Origin: Cheilinus undulatus
Lineage: Eukaryota; Chordata; Actinopteri; Labriformes; Labridae
Length of the DNA: 64,000 nucleotides
NCBI RefSeq assembly: GCF_018320785.1
Contig: NC_054878.1
Span: forward strand, 44,256,429 to 44,320,428
Direction: 5' to 3'
Made by a program: the position numbers and the translations under genes. A model generated the notes under the pieces. That model made no database searches. It was not told the DNA's origin and was given only the letters and a program-made list of their open reading frames with translations. Of this stretch, positions 1 to 11,345 are shown in pieces; positions within the stretch are counted from its first letter, which is position 1, and each line of letters opens with the position of its first letter.

Positions 1-260
1 ATGCTGACATCTGGGAGGTGTTTGAAGAGCAATACCTGGTTAAAAATGGGATAAAGCTGCAATTATGGGACAGAAGGTGCAAAAATGGGCAAAATAATGG
101 CGAAAAACGGTTAAAAAAAGTGGCAAAAATGGGCAGCTCAAGATGTGAAAGTGGTTAAAGAGTAGCAAAAATTGGCTTAAAGGAGCAAAAAATGGGTTTA
201 ATGTGGAAACAGCACCATTGCTGGAAACAGTGATGAAAAGGGGTTAAAAAGTGGCACTTA
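1..260. repeat. Degenerate purine-rich tandem repeat
   Basis: Loosely repeated words such as GGTTAAAAAGTGGC and CAAAAATGGGC fill the stretch with irregular spacing. The same word family appears at 19560-19710 and, as the complementary T-rich strand, at 57360-58030. The sequence just after it (about 300-400, with AGCACCAATGCTACTGAT) also recurs after the 19.6 kb copy, so the array is probably part of a larger dispersed element. No coding capacity is seen. Confidence 0.6.
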
Positions 261-504
261 TAAATACTCTGAACAGAACCCAGTTAAACCTTTACACACT
301 TTACAGCTCCAAAATGAGGACACTGCTAGCCAGGATGCTAGCACCAATGCTACTGATTCAACACACATACATTGAAATCATCAGTAAATCACAACTGGTG
401 ACAGTTGTGTGGGCAGGCATGGCCAGGCTGGACTCTCTCCTGATAACTTCTCCTCAGTTCCTTTTTTGGGTTTTGTTGTTAGACTGTGTGTCTATGCTGA
501 TGTC

Positions 505-690
505 CCTCGAGAGAGAGCGGGGATGGGAAGGTCAGCTGCTTGATACGGGAATAGCAGTCGCGCTTCTATGGGTGCCGGGTGTGTAGTGAAGGGACCAGGT
601 GGAAGGATACCTGGAGGCAATGATGGCGATGGCCATCAGGAGGTCAGAGTAGGACAGGACCAGGGCTCCCATGCCTGACCTGACCTGATT
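505..690. repeat. Dispersed repeat, copy A
   Basis: This stretch matches 36810-36985 over about 170 bases. Shared words include GGATGGGAA, GGTCAGCTGC, GATGGCCATCAGGAGG and CTCCCAT-CCTGACCTGACC. The two copies have diverged and neither has a convincing reading frame. The family could not be named from sequence alone. Confidence 0.6.
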
Positions 691-1314
691 TTATTTTGTT
701 TTCAATCCTTAACAAGTTCCTTTTTCCATAGTATAGTTTATTTCGCTATTATTAATCTGTACATAGTTCTTAGTTTGATCTCAAAATTAAAGCAGGCCTG
801 TATCAGTCAAAAAAATTAAACAAAACCAGTTTTAGACTCAAACAGTGGGATTTAAACATGCAACAAGAATGTGAGATTAATGCTGATAAACTACATAAAT
901 TCTGAGGTTAACCAGAATAATACAGAAATATCTAACAGGCCTGACTGTATCACATGATATGGTATCATATTGTACTATATTGTATCCCATCATATCAGAT
1001 TGAATTGTGGAATCACATCCCTGTCATATGTCATCATAATATGATTGTATGGTATGATAAATTCAATCATACTAGAGCTGGCACACAGTGTGGTATGGCT
1101 GTAGGCCATCATTAATCATTAACCTTTTTAGTTTCTCTCTTATCGAGGCTAATGTGACCTGATAAATCTAAAACCCCACCTTCGAACGAAAAGTATTTTC
1201 ACCAAAATTTTATGTCGGCCCATGAGGGCAACAGGATAATCTGTAAAAGACAAAACATTTATTTATCTATTTTTATCTTGTATCTGTTTATTTATTTATT
1301 TAGATTTTATGTAA
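691..1314. other. AT-rich stretch, no gene seen
   Basis: The sequence is AT-rich with short ATATCAT/TGTAT-like repeats around 950-1080. No exon with flanking splice signals and no recognisable protein similarity was found. It probably lies in an upstream intron of the mthfd1-like gene, because that gene's first coding exons are missing from the window. Confidence 0.5.
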
Positions 1315-1445
1315 TTACTGGTCAGTCCTGGGATTGACTGGCGACTAGTCCAGAGTGTATCCCGCCTCTCCCACAATGACTGCTGGGATGGGTTTCAGAT
1401 CCCCTGTGACCCCGAATGGGACAAGTGATGTAGAAAAGACGTATG
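1315..1445 (+). repeat. Teleost retroposon 3' fragment (ATTGACTGGCGAC family)
   Basis: The words GATTGACTGGCGACTAGTCC, GTGTATCCCGCCTC and GCTGGGATGGG identify the ubiquitous fish retroposon seen in better form at 13190-13482, 39795-40100 and 40670-40912. Only about 130 bases are present, followed by an A-rich tail near 1450. The 5' part is missing, as is usual for 5'-truncated copies. Confidence 0.7.
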
Positions 1446-1995
1446 GATTAAAAAAAAAAACTTAAAAAAAAACCAAACTAAATTACCCCAAAGTTTTAAG
1501 ACACTGAGAATAATGTCCCTTTGAAATTATCCCCAAATGTCCTTAAATATTCTAAAAAGGTTTCAGTAAATTTTTCTGAAAAAAGCATTCAAATATACGA
1601 AAAAATTTCCCCAAAATCCTTTGGAAATTTCATCACGAATTTCAAGACAACTTAAAAAAAATATGAATCAATTCCCCATTACATGAAAATTTCAAAAGAA
1701 ATTCCCCATCCACATCTCCACTCAAATTCCCCAATTTTCTAAATAAATTCTTAAAATTCCCATGAAAGTACCAAAAAAAACCCCTGAAAATTTCAAAGCA
1801 CACTGCATGTATGCAGGGTCTTAAGAAGTTAATCTGATCATATTAAATTATTGATTGTATCATCATGTCAAATCCTTTTATCTCATTAGTGAAGAGCAGA
1901 TCTGAGCCTCCCTTTAGCTGTTTGTTTTGTACATTTGAACTTTGTATCTCTTTTTGACGGATGAAATCACTGAAGCTTGTGTGTTTGTGTTTCAG
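1446..1995. other. A-rich low-complexity intron sequence
   Basis: Runs of A and repeated AAATTCC/AAAATTTC words fill 1446-1800. The final part leads into a pyrimidine-rich acceptor (TTTGTGTTTCAG) at the first visible mthfd1 exon. No coding exon is seen. Confidence 0.5.
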
Positions 1996-4900
1996 GTTGG
2001 CGACAGAGACGACTCAAACCTTTACATCAGCACCAAACTGAAGGCAGCGGCTGAGGTCAGAATCATTAAACCATGGTGACGATGTTAGAGAGAAAGCATT
2101 AGACTCTTTCTGGACCTAATCTAAGCTCCAAACTAAAACAGCTTTGATTGAATACATCTCAGCAGCATGTGTATTAATTTGGTGGAGGGACACATGAGGA
2201 ACCACTGATAAACAATCGAACACTCTCTCCTCATCACAGCTCCAAACGTAGATTCACCCACCACATGAATAGTTCTAACAAACACCCATACATCCTCTAT
2301 TGTTTTTTGTTTTGATGTGTAATTAATGTGTAAAAGCTGTCATCACTGTGTCATGGTGTCATCTGCAGATTGGAATTGAAGCGAAACACGTGCGACTGCC
2401 GAACACGGCCACACAGGACGAGGTGAGTGATATACCTGCAGGTAGAGCTGCTGAAGGTGTGACACCTGCCAAAGTGACCTGTAGAGTTGCTTGTAGTGTT
2501 CTTTTGTCTTCATGGTGTAATGTTAGCCATGAATACTGATTAACAGTGACTGGACCTTCACAGGTGTCTTTATTCTACAATCATCTGAATCATCATTCAC
2601 TGTGCACCTTTAATAGGCACCATCTCGTTTCTAGCAGCACCTCTGTCTCTGGTCTCCCAGTTGTTCCAGGTGTAGGAGTGATTTACTTCCTGTGTGTCTG
2701 TCCAGGTGTTGCGGAGCATCATGGCGGTCAACGATGACCAGTCCGTCCACGGTCTGATTGTCCAGCTTCCTCTGGACTCTGTGAACACCATGGACTCTGA
2801 ACTTGTCACCAACGCCGTCTCTCCAGAGAAGGACGTGGACGGGTGAGTCTTGGCAGGCTGGGCCCGAGGGGGGTAAGTCTTCTTCTTTGGTTTAATGACT
2901 GTGTTTCTGTGTAGTCTGAGCTGCATCAATGCAGGGAAGCTGTCCCGAGGCGATCTGAAGAACTGCTTCATCCCCTGTACCCCAAACGGCTGCATGGAGC
3001 TCATCAGGCAGACAGGTCATCCACGTTTCTGCTGTTTATTTCTGATCTCTCAGCTTTTAGAAGATTTTACAACTGTTCATTTTTGAAGATTCATTTTTTT
3101 TCCATTATTATCAAGATGCTGGCTGGCTTGGTAAAAAATATTTACGTAATGATTCTCTAAAGTATTAATGAGGGATTTAAATGGGGAATTTACTTCAGAG
3201 GCAGAAATAGCCATGGTTGAGCTCTTTCTTTTTAGTTACCTAGAGCATCATGGGAACTGTAGTATATAAAGGCAGTCCTCTTAATAAGAGTGAATAACTA
3301 ATCAAACAATAATAGACACCTTCATTGTGCAGGTGTGTCTGTGGCGGGGAAACATGCCGTTGTGATTGGTCGCAGTAAGATCGTCGGCGCACCGATGCAC
3401 GACCTGCTGCTGTGGAGCCATGCCACGGTGACCACGTGTCACTCAAAGACAGCAGACCTACCTGAACAGGTGACGACACTCACCACAAGGAGTATAGATT
3501 TATGAATAAAACCCCTTCTTATATGTGATGATGCGTTTCCTGTGGACAGGTGGGGCGGGCTGACATCCTGGTGGTGGGAGCTGGTCGACCAGAGATGGTG
3601 AGAGGAGAGTGGGTGAAGAAGGGAGCTGTGGTCATCGACTGTGGAATCAATTACATCACAGGTACACGCCACAAAATACACGCCTCATTTAAGTCATAGG
3701 GAAAATAATAGTTATTATTTTAGTTATTGTTTTTATAATTATGACGATGATCATGATCATTATTATTATATTCTAATTATCACTTAATATTCATATTATT
3801 AATATTTTCATTGTTATCCTAAATATATCAGTCATTATCATTAATATGGTCTAATTTACATAATAATATTGATAACATAATGATGATTATTATTCTTACT
3901 ATTTTCATTATTATTTTACAATTATTATTTTATAATTACTTTAATTGTCATTATCATTGTTGCTATAATTTTTCATTTTCATCATCCTTATTTTATAATA
4001 ATTGTTATTATGACAATTAATACAATTATCATCTTTTTTTAATTACTATTATTATTATTATTATTTTCATTATTATTATTATTATTTGCATTTTTTATTT
4101 TAAATATCAGTATTATAACTGTGATTAGAATTATTTCTAGTATTTTTATTCTTATTGCTATTAGTATTATTATTAATAATAATACATATTTCCATTATTA
4201 ATAATTCATTATTAAGTGATAGCATTGATATTTAATTCACTATTTTGTGAGCAAATGACTGTGTGCTGTAAGAGTGAAAATACTGGTCAAATTGATAATG
4301 GTAGGTGGTAACAACACTGCAGTTTTATCAGAAATGTCAAGCCCAGACTTTCCAGTGATCAGGATCACACCCTTCCCCCCAAATAAGTCTCCTATAAATA
4401 GTTTGATTTTGATACTTACACTTTAGTATTTAAAACATAAAAGGAGATCAAAACAGTTTGTTTCATAATCCCATCAGATGTGATGTGGTTCATCTTTATT
4501 ATCTTTATAATAAACTTTACAAGATTCTCCGTCTCCATTATCATTTAGTTGATCATAGCGGGCTTTTCAGACTCCATCATCATTTGACTGATCTAGATGT
4601 GGTTATAGACTTCATCATCATTAAAGTGATCTTAACGAGATGTTCAGTCTAAATAATCTTTGAAGTGAAGCGACCTTAATGAGGTTACTAGACTCCTTCA
4701 TCGTTAAAGTAATTTTAACAAGATTTTTAGAGTCCATCAGAGAATTAAAAAGATTTCTATGTTTGGCCAAAGTGATTTAAAAAGTTTTTTTTTTAAACCT
4801 TAATGTGTCCATGTGACCTCGGTGTCGTCCTTTCTGTCAGATGAGACGAAGGCGAGTGGGAAACGGGTTGTCGGAGACGTCCACTATGCCTCAGCCTATC

Positions 4901-5260
4901 AGAGAGCAGGATTTGTCACACCAGTTCCAGGAGGAGTGGGGCCAATGACGGTGGCCATGCTCATGGAGGTGACTGCATAATCATATTTATTGATTAACTG
5001 TTATCTTTGTAAAGGTCTGACAGGGTTGATGGATTAATGCTGATGTGATTCAGGTCCAAAAACAACGAGTTTCTGCAACCTTCATTGTCAGACGACTAAA
5101 AACTAAACAAACTCAAGCTCATTTGTTATTTCTTTTTCTTCCAAACTTTATTGATCCAGTGAGATAATTTTAGTTGGTTTCACCTTAAATGCTGTTTTTG
5201 TTTCAGAACACGGTGCAGAGCGCTCAGCGTTTCCTCCTGAAGAATCAGCCGAGGAGGTGA
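1996..5260 (+). CDS. mthfd1: mthfd1-like methylene-THF dehydrogenase/cyclohydrolase, lacking synthetase domain (5' partial)
   Basis: Eight exons join in frame: 1996-2055, 2369-2422, 2706-2842, 2915-3015, 3333-3469, 3550-3661, 4841-4968 and 5207-5260, giving 260 residues and a TGA stop. The product closely resembles the N-terminal domain of cytosolic C1-THF synthase, which oxidises methylene-THF with NADP+ and hydrolyses methenyl-THF. Active-site signatures are intact: the Tyr-x-x-x-Lys pair in NLYISTKLK, the Gln of IVQLPLD, the Asp of EKDVDG, and the nucleotide-binding [14 protein letters not shown]. About 42 N-terminal residues (two exons in human) should lie upstream of the window. Oddly, the frame ends at LLKNQPRR, where vertebrate MTHFD1 normally continues into a roughly 600-residue formyl-THF synthetase domain. 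A poly(A) signal follows, and no synthetase exon is seen downstream. It looks like a real bifunctional gene rather than a pseudogene. The choice of mthfd1 over mthfd2/mthfd2l rests on TCHSKTA, FIPCTP and the neighbours zbtb25-zbtb1. Confidence 0.88.
3700..4250. repeat. ATT/TTA microsatellite-rich intron segment
   Basis: Degenerate ATT, TTA and ATC triplet repeats fill half of the mthfd1-like intron at 3662-4840. The purest run, (ATT)n, is at about 4048-4087. It is simple-sequence DNA with no coding signal. Confidence 0.8.
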
Positions 5261-5478
5261 AACTCTCAGACTGCTGCTCCTCTTTACTCTCTGTAGATCA
5301 GTTTCCTCTCAGTCTGACAGCTTCAACCTCCAAACAAACCCTCCGGATTGAAGTCCAATCATGACTCCTGTTCTCCTCCTTCAGATCCGACTTTTTCACC
5401 ATGATTTTTTAGAAGTTCAAACTCCGCTGTTTTATTTGGAGTTCATTCTCCATGGATCAGTTGTGAAAACAGCTTTGA

Positions 5479-5484
5479 ATTAAA
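5479..5484 (+). terminator. Probable poly(A) signal of the mthfd1-like gene
   Basis: ATTAAA lies 219 bases after the stop codon. A GT/T-rich stretch (TTGTTGTTGTTG then a T run, about 5522-5545) follows at the usual downstream-element distance. This supports a transcript ending here, so the missing synthetase domain is not just sequence beyond a long intron. Confidence 0.55.
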
Positions 5485-5544
5485 GCAAAGAAGATTTTTA
5501 TGAAAACTTTAAAAGCTGTTACATTGTTGTTGTTGTTTTTTTTT

Positions 5545-7005
5545 AATTTCTCCCTAAAATATTTTCTTTTTTTTTCACTCTAACAGCTCTTTAAAATTTT
5601 ATTTCAAAACATTAAGTTTCTTTTGAGATATCAGAATAAACAGATTAGTTTAGAGGTATAAAGTCAGTAAATCCAAAACAGATAAACATAAATGTTGTGT
5701 ATAACTCCACTCAACTCAACTCAAGCACTTTAAAAACAACCACAGCCGAAACAAAGTGTTGTAAATAGACAACACGACGCAGGGATAAAACAATTAAAAC
5801 AATTAATAGGGATAAACACAAAAATAATTGTTTCACTGTTTTGAAAAACAATTTAAGAACAACAAAACAATAACTAAAAAAAAAACATAAAACACTGAAA
5901 CAAGAGCAGAGTCTCATGTGGGGTTGAAAGCCAAGGACTAAAAATGGGTTTAAGATGAGTTTTAAAGATGGACAATGAACTAATGCTTAGTTTGCTGTTC
6001 CTTTTTTCCCACATTCTCTTCATTAAACGACTTTATTGTTTACATATTTCTGGTCACAGTTTTGCTGGCTAAGCTAGCAACAAGCTAGCGTGACCCTTAA
6101 AGAGACTGAATGCAGCTACACAGGTTTAAATCATGTTTATGAATGGTCAGAGAGCTCTGACGTTGGATTGTCTGAGAGCAGAAATGCAGTGCACAAGAAG
6201 TGGCCTGATCAATGTATCATTGATTATTGAAAAAAAAATCATAGATCTGCACATGTGGAATCATGTTTGATAATGATAATTATAAAAAAAATCAATGTAT
6301 TTAAACAGAATCTTTTTTAAGGATCAATAAATTTTGAATTCTTTGATGTATCCTGTGTATTATTGTTTTTCTTTTAAAAAAAATTGTCTTTATTGTGAAA
6401 TTTGACTCATTTACATACATAAAATTAGAGGACAAAAATAATCCCTAAAGTTTAAATATTCATTTTGATTAAATATTTCTGAGACGATACCAGCCTGCTG
6501 TGACAGGTTATATTCATAAAGACCGCTGCACTTGGATCTCTGCTGCCACCTGCTGGACATCTGTAACTGCAGCGAATTCACAGGTGTAATTTCTCTGTAC
6601 ATATCTGCCTAAAAAAGCACCATTCATCAGGCAAAATAAAACCTCAGCTTCTCCTGAAAGTGTCCACATTCAAATAAATTATTTTTAATCAGTTCCGTCA
6701 AAGGTAATAAACATCAGTCTGCTTTTTTGCCACTAGGCATCCATCTTTTGCATCATTTTGCAATTATTAATGTTTCCATTAATGTTTCTGCCATCCTGGC
6801 ATTACTTTCCAAATGGTTTAGTTCAATGTGCCCATCTGTATTTTTACCATCAACATTAAAAAGGTAATTCTGTTTTATATATTTTACTATAGCATAAATA
6901 AGTAAAATTGTTTTGCTCTAATCAGAGTAGTTATGATTCTGGTTAAAAAAAGAATTATCACAGCTTTCCTTTACAGTAGATCATGGTTTTGCCTCTGAAG
7001 GTGTT
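5545..7005. other. Intergenic, no gene seen
   Basis: AT-rich sequence with short A and T runs. Short open frames here have no recognisable similarity and no splice context. A human-like AKAP5 gene, which I recall beside MTHFD1 in mammals, was looked for by eye and not found. Confidence 0.5.
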
Positions 7006-7110
7006 CTGTATGATTTGTGGCTTTGGGACTCAAGCAAACCGTGGTGTGAGAGCCATTATCCACAAAAGGAGAACACTTCGAACAGCGTTGAACCTTCCCA
7101 GGAGAGTAAT
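7006..7110 (+). mobile_element. Tc1-like transposon remnant (short)
   Basis: GGCTTTGGGACTC, GTGAGAGCCATTATCCACAA and GAACCTTCCCAGGAG match transposase-region words of a Tc1-like family also seen at 54355-54425. Only about 100 bases survive, with no terminal repeats. Confidence 0.6.
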
Positions 7111-7202
7111 TTGTGTTTTTTTAGAGGAAAAAAAGGTTGAATTTAAATAACCATGGTATCAGCTCAGACTCAGCTGTGATCTATTTGGTGGAAAAACAAA
7201 CA

Positions 7203-7222
7203 TTTATTTACAAAACTTTATT
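7203..7222 (-). terminator. Candidate minus-strand poly(A) signals
   Basis: Two AATAAA hexamers on the minus strand (7217-7222 and 7203-7208) sit in a sequence that looks like a transcript end. The nearest upstream minus-strand gene is zbtb25, stop at 11588. Using these signals would need a 4.4 kb 3' UTR containing transposons, so a nearer signal (11177-11182) may be the real one. Confidence 0.25.
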
Positions 7223-8534
7223 GTTCCATCAATGAAAAACAAACATTTATGTACAAAACATGAGACACTTAACTTCCTGTTTGGATTTTTTCCTTTTTTT
7301 TTTTTTTTTTACAGTGAAACACAGAATGACAGCTGTCAATCAATCACCCAACAATCAAAATCAAAATGACTGCTGACGACACAGAGCTCTTATTTAAAGG
7401 AGCAGACCGCTGTTTTTCAGTGAGCTGGTTACCAGTGGTTATTTTCATGATCCTTTATTGGTTTACTGTGGGGCTTTAGCTTAGCTTCTCCAAACAGAGA
7501 GCACATTATCGTCTGCATGTTGTATGTTCATGACAAGGAATGGCTCAAAGAACCACAACTCAAAAAAAAACATGAATTATCCCTTTAATTACAGTTTGTT
7601 ATTCCCGTGTTTGGTTCTTTTTTGAAAATGTTAAAGCTGATTTTTTTTTTTTTGTCAGAAACTCCTCACAAAGAAATCCAACTAAAGGTAGAGCACTTCA
7701 AAACAGCGGTTTGGTCCTTTAAGGTTTTCTTTTTTTTAACTGAGCTCAGAGAAATCAAAACATGAAGCATCAAATGTTCAGGTTCTTCTTAGTTCTACAA
7801 AAAGAACGTTTTGGTGTAAAAACAGCTGGTGGGCGGATTCTCTTCTTCTCTCAGATTGTCCTGAAGCTCAGTTTTACTGATGACACAAACCAACAATCGA
7901 ACGCATCACGAAGGCACTGCTGCTGCTTTCATCACTTCCTGTTTCTGTCCATACGGTCCGTCACATTAAAGGAACAGTCTGCCATTGTCACACTTGTTCC
8001 ACCTCACAGCCCGAGGCGTTCACTGTCCGCTGGTGAGCGTGGAAGATTAAGATTTGACAGTTTGGCCTCTGCAGACGTTTCCTCATAAATACATGGGAAC
8101 TAAAATGATCAGCTGTGATCAGAAAGAGACATGACTTAATTAGTCTATTATTGATTAATCACCTGATCATACCAATTTAACGATTGATCATGTTGTCAAT
8201 AAAACATCAACCAGAACTTAAGAGGAACACTCGAAAGTCTTGTTTACATTCTCATAATCATTCAGTCCATCAATGCGGACAAAAAATCAAACAAAAAAAT
8301 CATTAAAATCTAAAAAACATAAAACAATTTATTGTCAAATTAGTTTCTGATTGATCTCCTGATGATTAATAATCATTAATCAAGTTAATCTTCATGAGCC
8401 AGAACAAAATAGACCTTTATGACTGAACCACGCACACAGACTCACACCTGCACAGGTACAGAACCATCAGACAGCAGCAGAGACACACAACAACGACACA
8501 AGCCTTCACACACCGCTCACACACATGGATATAT
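7223..8534. other. Intergenic, no gene seen
   Basis: Contains T runs near 7291 and 7639 and a 108-codon open frame (7762-8088) with no recognisable domain, no Kozak or splice support, and a composition typical of chance frames. Annotated as non-coding. Confidence 0.45.
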
Positions 8535-8675
8535 ACACACAAATGCTGCCTAGGCTATAAGTGTTCACAGAACGATATGTCTATGCAGCCGCCATCTTGG
8601 AGAGGGGTCCAGCCACAGCTCAAAATGCATAAAGCAAGTTGAGACCTCCTCTTTCAAGCGATCTCAGCTCACTTA

Positions 8676-10463
8676 CAGTGCCTATAAAAGTATTTGCCCA
8701 CTGTATAGTATTCCTGAATGCCATTACACCATGAGGACAAAAGAACACTCCAAACAACTCAGAGAAAAGGTTGTTGAAAAGTGTAAGTCTGGGGATGGAA
8801 AGGCATAGAAAATCCCCCAGAGTTCAGTTAAATACTAGTACATCATCAAGCAAAGGAAGGAAACTGGCACATGTGTGAATCTGCCTAGATCAGACCGTCC
8901 TCATAAACTGAGTGAGCGTGCAAGAAGGAGACTAGTGAGAGAGGCCACCAAGACACCTACGACTACTCTGAAGGAGTTCCAAGCTTCAGCAGCTGAGATG
9001 GGAGAGACTCTGCAGACAACTGTTGGCTGGGTTCTTCACCAAAGCTTTATGGGAGAGTGGCAAAAGAAAGCCACTGTCGAAGAAAACTTAGATTAAATCT
9101 GGACTAGAGTTCACCAGAAGGCATGTGGGAGAGTCCATGGTCAAGAGGAATAAAGTTCTTTGGACTGATGAGACAAAAATGGAGCTTTTTGGCCATCATA
9201 CAAGACACCAAACACTGCACACCACTACAAACTAGGGGTGTAACGGTACAGAAAAATTTCAGTTCGGTACATACCTCCTTTTTGAAGTCACAGTTCAGTA
9301 CGTTTTCAGTACGGTAATTGAAGTGAATAAATATATCTTTTTTTCCTTTTTACATGACATTATATTTGGATAAATAGGCTGAATAAATTACATTTAAATT
9401 AGTAATAATGCTGCAACCTCCTTCCAAAAGTTCTTCAATGATTAAAAATATTAATAAATAAATATATTTTTGAATTACTAGGTTTTTTTAATTGATATAT
9501 TGACATATTTATACCCATTCTTTAAACACTCAAATTTCCTAGTCAACAGGACACTTTTATCTGGGAATACTGAGGCTGTTGCTGTCATTGGCTGTGGTTG
9601 TGTGATTGCCAGGACAGTGTGACAGTGAGTTGTTCTCTGGCTTTCTGTCTGTATGTGAGCTTCGTTCCACATGTATTCGTTCGGCACACGTCTGTACCAT
9701 ACCGAGGGGCCCGTACCGAATCGGTAGGGTACAGATACACGTACCTTTACACCCCTACTACAAACACACCATCCCCACTGTGAAGCACGGTGGTGGCAGC
9801 ATCATGCTGTGGGGATGCTTCTTGGTAGTTGGCCCTGGAAGGCTTGTAAAGGTAAAGCGTAAAATGAATCTGACAAGGTAAAGGTAAATCCTTGAGGACA
9901 ATCTTATTCAGACTGCAAGAAAATTACGGCTTGGGAGAAGATTTATGATCGAGTAAGATGTTGAATCAAAGCATAAAGAGAAAGCTACACAGAAATGGTT
10001 TAAAGACAACAAGGTGAGTCTTCTGGAATGGCCGAGTCAAAGTCCAGACATTATTCCATAGAGAATTTGTGGCTGGACTTGAAAATGGATGTTCATGCCT
10101 GATCCCCTGCAACCTGATAGAGCTTGAGCATTTTTGCAAAGAAGAATGGAGTAAAATTACAGAGTCCAGATCTTTGAGCCTGATTGAGACCTATCCACAC
10201 AGACTCAGAGCTGTCACTGCAGCCAAAGGTGACTCTACAAAATACTGGCTTATTGGGGGTGAATATTAATGCAGTCACTTATTTTATATTGCATATTCTT
10301 ATTTAATTGACATTACTTTGTAGATATCTTTTTTCACTTTGGCATTAAAGAGGGTTTTTTTGTATTTTTTGTCAAAAAAGCCAAATTATATTGACCAGGT
10401 TTGATTTATAAAATCAATAAAAGGTTTAAAAATCCAAGGGGATTAACACTTTCATAGGCACTT
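8676..10463 (+). mobile_element. Tc1-like transposon, family 1, defective, with a hAT MITE inside
   Basis: The left end, after TA at 8674-8675, reads CAGTGCCTATAAAAGTATTT. The right end near 10450-10463 is its inverse with changes (TTCATAGGCACTT). Transposase traces include an N-terminal helix region (KLSERARRRLVREATKTP, ASAAEMGETLQ, about 8895-9030) and the conserved [11 protein letters not shown] block near 9790. Stops and frameshifts are many, and the second half is poorly coding. A 525 bp MITE at 9233-9757 splits it. A second, inverted copy of this family lies at 59645-60095. Confidence 0.8.
9233..9757. mobile_element. hAT-type MITE with 8 bp target duplication
   Basis: The ends are TAGGGGTGTAACGGTAC (left) and the inverse of TAGGGGTGTAAAGGTAC (right), 16 of 17 matching. 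Exact 8 bp direct repeats CTACAAAC flank it at 9225-9232 and 9758-9765, the duplication length typical of hAT elements. It carries no transposase, so it is non-autonomous. It sits inside the Tc1 and is therefore younger than it. Confidence 0.85.
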
Positions 10464-11280
10464 CAGTCACTATTATGCTATCATGGACCTAGATAATTAG
10501 CATGTCCTGAATCAGACATTTTTCTACCAAATACCAAATATTTTAACTGTGTAAGTGCGCAAAGTGTGTGCATTGAGACAAATGTATGGCACACTCTAAG
10601 CCGTCCAAGAATAATTTGTGGAACGATGGACCTTTGAACCCTCAGTGAATGACATATTGGTGACATAGCAGATATGCTACTGTTAGCATGCTAGCAACTT
10701 CTAGCTAGCTTATGTGTTACTAGTAATATCAGCACATTAAGTTTTTCTTTTAGTGAAGAAAGTTAAAATAAAATACAAGTTAAACTAATTTAACAGTGAG
10801 TGAAAATGGCCATCAAATTTCAGTGATAATCACCCAGTGTCTATTAATTTGCTCTTAAAGGTGCAGTGTGAAACATTTAGCCTAAAAGCATTTAACAAAG
10901 CAAACCTGGTTAAAAAATGGAACATAATATTACAAGGCAGGCCTGTCTAAATTATCGTCTAATCACCCAGATATATAAAAACTGTTTTATCTTTATGAAC
11001 TTAGAGTAAGCCATTCATTCATACATGGGGAGGAGCAGCTCCATGGACTCTGCAATCTTGGATTTTTGCATCTTGCATGCTTCTACAGTACAGAAGGGAC
11101 CAAATAATAGCAAAATGTTATTTTTATTCAGATGATTATACACAAACTAAGACAGGCCAACCTATTAAAAAAGACATTTATTGGGTGATTGGCACTGAAA
11201 TGGGACAACTACTTTTACTGTTTTCCTGGTTAAATAAATTTTAAAAAATAAATACAATTTGAGTGATAATCAACCATGCC
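10464..11280. other. Interior of the inverted-repeat element, no gene seen
   Basis: No coding exon is visible. The word TTAAAGGTGCAGTGTGAAAC near 10855 resembles a common fish repeat. A minus-strand AATAAA at 11177-11182, 406 bases past the zbtb25 stop, is a plausible zbtb25 poly(A) signal, though nothing else supports it. Confidence 0.4.
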
Positions 11281-11345
11281 TACCCCTCTCCAAGATGGCA
11301 GCTGTGTAGCCACGTCAGAAACCCAAAGGCAGCATTTATGTGTTT

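Larger units (their letters stand above)
8535..11345. mobile_element. Inverted-repeat element, interrupted by a Tc1
   Basis: Arms at 8535-8608 and 11281-11345 are imperfect inverted copies. They share AAATGCTGCCT at the outer edge and GCCATCTTGGAGAGGGGT (one mismatch) at the inner edge. They look like the two ends of one element that was later opened by the Tc1 insertion at 8676-10463. No transposase of its own is visible. The flanking duplication is not clear, so the exact ends are uncertain. Confidence 0.55.

Noticed and set aside
251-586. 111-codon open frame
   Set aside because: It lies inside dispersed repeat sequence and has no recognisable domain or gene context.
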